In this document: in pieces, positions 13,560 through 15,192 of the stretch
Layout of the letters: each line of letters opens with the position of its first letter
How positions within the stretch are numbered: the stretch's first letter is position 1
Source: Acetobacteraceae bacterium
GTDB taxonomy: Bacteria; Pseudomonadota; Alphaproteobacteria; Acetobacterales; Acetobacteraceae
DNA: 15,192 nt
Direction: 5' to 3'
Assembly: GCA_019689515.1 (NCBI GenBank)
Contig: JADGHI010000036.1
Span: 1 to 15,192 of the forward strand
The notes under the pieces: model-generated
Told to the model about the DNA's origin: nothing
What the model saw: only the letters and a program-made list of their open reading frames with translations
The model's database searches: none
Program-made: the position numbers and the translations under genes

Positions 13560-14561
13560 ATGCGCATCTGGATGAGGCCGGCCTGCGGCTGGCTCGGCGT
13601 GCTTGCCCTTTGGCTTCTGTGTGCGGCGACGCCGGGCAACGCACAGCAGGCCGGCGACGGATTTCCGACGCGATCCGTGCAGCTCGTGGTACCCTACCCG
13701 CCTGGCGGCGTAGTGGATCCCGTCGCGCGCATCCTCGCGCCGCGCTTCGCGAACGAGTTCGGGCAGCCGGTCGTGGTGGAGAACCGCGCCGGTGCCGGCG
13801 GCTCTATCGGGGCGAACTACGTCGCCCGCGCGCGGCCCGACGGGCACACCATCCTGCTGCACACCGGCTCGGGCATGGTGATCCAGCAACTGGCGAATCG
13901 GAACGTCGGCTACGACGCGCGGACGGACTTCACGCCGGTCAGCCAGATCGCCGCGGCTCCCTATGTCGTCTCCGTCACGCCCGGCCTGCCGGTCCAGTCG
14001 CTGGCGGAGTTGGTGGCCCTCGCCCGATCGAGGCCGGGCGAACTGCTCTACGGTTCCGCGGGAATCGGCTCCTCGCCCCACCTGATCACCGAGTTGTTCA
14101 ATCGCTCGGCTGGGATCGAGATGCGCCACGTTCCCTATCGCGGCAACGGGCCGATGGTAAACGCGCTGGTCGCGGGCCATGAGATTCACATCGGGCTCGA
14201 CACCATCCCGGGCTCCAAGGCACTCGCCGAAGCAGGGCGCCTGCGGGTCCTGGCGCTGACCGGCCCGCGGCGGAACCAGGCGCTGCCCGACCTGCCGACC
14301 GTGGCCGAGCTCGGCTTCCCGGGCTTCGAGGCGACGCTGTGGCTCGGCTTCTTCCTGCCGCGCGGGACACCGGAGGAGGCTGTCGCGCGCTGGCACGCCG
14401 CCCTCTCCACGGCGCTGCGCGACGAGGCCGTGCGCAGGCGGCTCGTCGATCTCGGCTTCGACATCGAGGTCTCCACGCCGCGCGAGCTCGGCGAGCGAGT
14501 CGCCTCGGAACTGGCGAAGTGGGACGAGGTGATCCGGGCCGCCAACATCACCTTCGAGTAG
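13560..14561 (+). CDS. Tripartite tricarboxylate transporter substrate-binding protein (Bug/TctC family)
   Basis: Periplasmic solute receptor of 333 residues. The signal peptide spans 1-28 (MRIWMRPACGWLGVLALWLL core, GNA-QQ cleavage). The mature protein starts with the family hallmark FPTRSVQLVVPYPPGGVVDPVARILA; the YPPGG turn (46-50) and the nearby Asp53 belong to the ligand carboxylate-binding region. Later landmarks are VVENRAGAGGSIGANYVARARPDGHTIL, the GSAGIGSSPHL loop, MRHVPYRGNGPMVNALVAGH and LPTVAELGFPGFEA-LWLGFFLPRGTP. Length is typical. No TctA/TctB membrane genes are visible, as is common for this greatly expanded family, whose orphan receptors may feed distant permeases or signalling proteins. 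The ligand is probably a carboxylate, but identity cannot be read from sequence. The PAS-protein frame starts directly after the stop. Confidence 0.93.
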   Translation: MRIWMRPACGWLGVLALWLLCAATPGNAQQAGDGFPTRSVQLVVPYPPGGVVDPVARILAPRFANEFGQPVVVENRAGAGGSIGANYVARARPDGHTILLHTGSGMVIQQLANRNVGYDARTDFTPVSQIAAAPYVVSVTPGLPVQSLAELVALARSRPGELLYGSAGIGSSPHLITELFNRSAGIEMRHVPYRGNGPMVNALVAGHEIHIGLDTIPGSKALAEAGRLRVLALTGPRRNQALPDLPTVAELGFPGFEATLWLGFFLPRGTPEEAVARWHAALSTALRDEAVRRRLVDLGFDIEVSTPRELGERVASELAKWDEVIRAANITFE

Positions 14562-14562
14562 C

Positions 14563-15192
14563 CTGACCGGCGAGGCCGCGCTCGGGGACGCGCAGACAAG
14601 AGCGGCCGCCCTGGCCCGGGAGCGGGACGCGCTTGCGCAGAAGCTCCGCTCGACTGAGGCCGCACTCGCCGAGGAACGGACCCGCGGCGCCCGCCGGGAG
14701 GCGGCGGTTGCCGAGCTGCGCCGTGGCTTCGAGGCAGCGATGGCCTGGCTCTCGGCCGGCAGCGCAGCGGAGGCCACCGCACGGGAGGAGCTGCGCACCA
14801 TCCTCGAGGAGCTGCAGGCTACGGCGTTGGAGCTCGCCGAGCGCAACGCCGTGCTCGCCGCGCTGAACCAACGGCTCGAAGGCGAGGTCGCCATGCGCGC
14901 CGCGGAGCTCGAGGCCGCGCTTGCGGCGCTGCGCGAGGAGGAAGACAGGCTGCGCCTCATCGTCGAGGGCGCACGGGACATCGCGATCCTGACCTTCGAC
15001 ACCGAGGGACGCGTCTCGACCTGGAATCCGGGCGCCGAGCGCCTGCTGGGCTTCACCGCCGATGAGGTGCTGGGCCGACGCCTGGATGCGATCTGGGTGC
15101 CCGAGGACCTCGCCGCGGATGCGCCCGCGGCCGAGATGTCCCGGACCCTGGAGCAGGGCCGCGCCGAGGACGAACGCTGGCACCTCTGCAAG
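14563..15192 (+). CDS. Coiled-coil and PAS-domain signalling protein, 3'-truncated by window edge, start uncertain
   Basis: The frame is open from 14533 to the window end and is coding-like from about 14563 (strong G/C third positions). Codons ~14581-14940 encode an Ala/Glu/Arg/Leu-rich coiled coil (ALARERDALAQKLRS..., EELRTILEELQATALELAERN, LNQRLEGEVAMRAAELEAAL). From 14941 a PAS domain begins: RLRLIVEGARDIAILTFDTEG, then VSTWNPGAERLLGFTADEVLGR, and PED. Such modules usually precede a histidine kinase, often of the HWE type, or a diguanylate cyclase; the output domain lies beyond the window. No ATG, GTG or TTG occurs in frame before ATG 14740, which has GAGG 5 nt upstream. CTG 14563, 2 nt after the upstream stop, is the only early candidate. 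Either ATG 14740 is the start, or a non-standard start is used, or the true 5' end was lost. Confidence 0.7.
   Translation, partial: MTGEAALGDAQTRAAALARERDALAQKLRSTEAALAEERTRGARREAAVAELRRGFEAAMAWLSAGSAAEATAREELRTILEELQATALELAERNAVLAALNQRLEGEVAMRAAELEAALAALREEEDRLRLIVEGARDIAILTFDTEGRVSTWNPGAERLLGFTADEVLGRRLDAIWVPEDLAADAPAAEMSRTLEQGRAEDERWHLCK

Noticed and set aside
13143..15191. Long minus-strand open frame (about 680 codons)
   Set aside because: Mostly antisense to the Bug receptor and PAS genes. Only its last ~60 family-like codons (13412-13230) are meaningful, as part of the IS5 remnant, which is annotated separately.

Overview
This is a very GC-rich window (strong G/C preference at third codon positions) that reads like an alphaproteobacterial accessory or chromosomal segment. 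The mix of a PHB-type 3-hydroxybutyrate dehydrogenase, a Bug-type solute receptor, a DUF3300/DUF2950 pair and several paralogous AraC regulators suggests an Acetobacteraceae/Roseomonas-like organism. That placement is inference from gene content and composition. No marker gene is present.

Layout, left to right. (1) Positions 2-1786, plus strand: the 3' two-thirds of a D-3-hydroxybutyrate dehydrogenase gene, followed 45 nt later by an AI-2E-family permease. (2) Positions 1896-5734, minus strand: an MFS transporter, an AraC-type regulator upstream of it, and a second AraC-type gene broken by one in-frame TAG. (3) Positions 6299-7080, plus strand: a small secreted four-cysteine protein of the Rap1a/Tai type and a glycine-zipper lipoprotein, probably one transcript. 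(4) Positions 7299-8294, minus strand: a third AraC paralogue. (5) Positions 8924-9775, plus strand: a DUF1269 protein with an unusual C-terminal coiled-coil extension. (6) Positions 10319-12900, plus strand: a tight DUF3300-DUF2950 pair, both exported. (7) Positions 13230-13441, minus strand: a frameshifted remnant of an IS5-family transposase among strong palindromes. (8) Positions 13560-15192, plus strand: a Bug/TctC-like periplasmic receptor, followed immediately by the start of a coiled-coil plus PAS signalling protein that runs off the window and lacks an ordinary start codon at its apparent beginning.

The genes do not form one obvious pathway. The common thread is envelope and uptake functions (two permeases, one solute receptor, four exported or lipid-anchored proteins) mixed with regulators. 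The three AraC paralogues share an N-terminal sensor region and a near-identical HTH segment and look like a local duplication family in which one copy is decaying. Four non-coding gaps of about 330-630 nt and the IS remnant point to a region that has been rearranged. I found no CRISPR array, tRNA, rRNA, phage module or recognisable defence system, and no strong case for a wholly new multi-gene system. The best leads are the start-less PAS gene, the DUF1269-coiled-coil architecture, the amber-interrupted regulator and a terminator-like hairpin with no gene in front of it.
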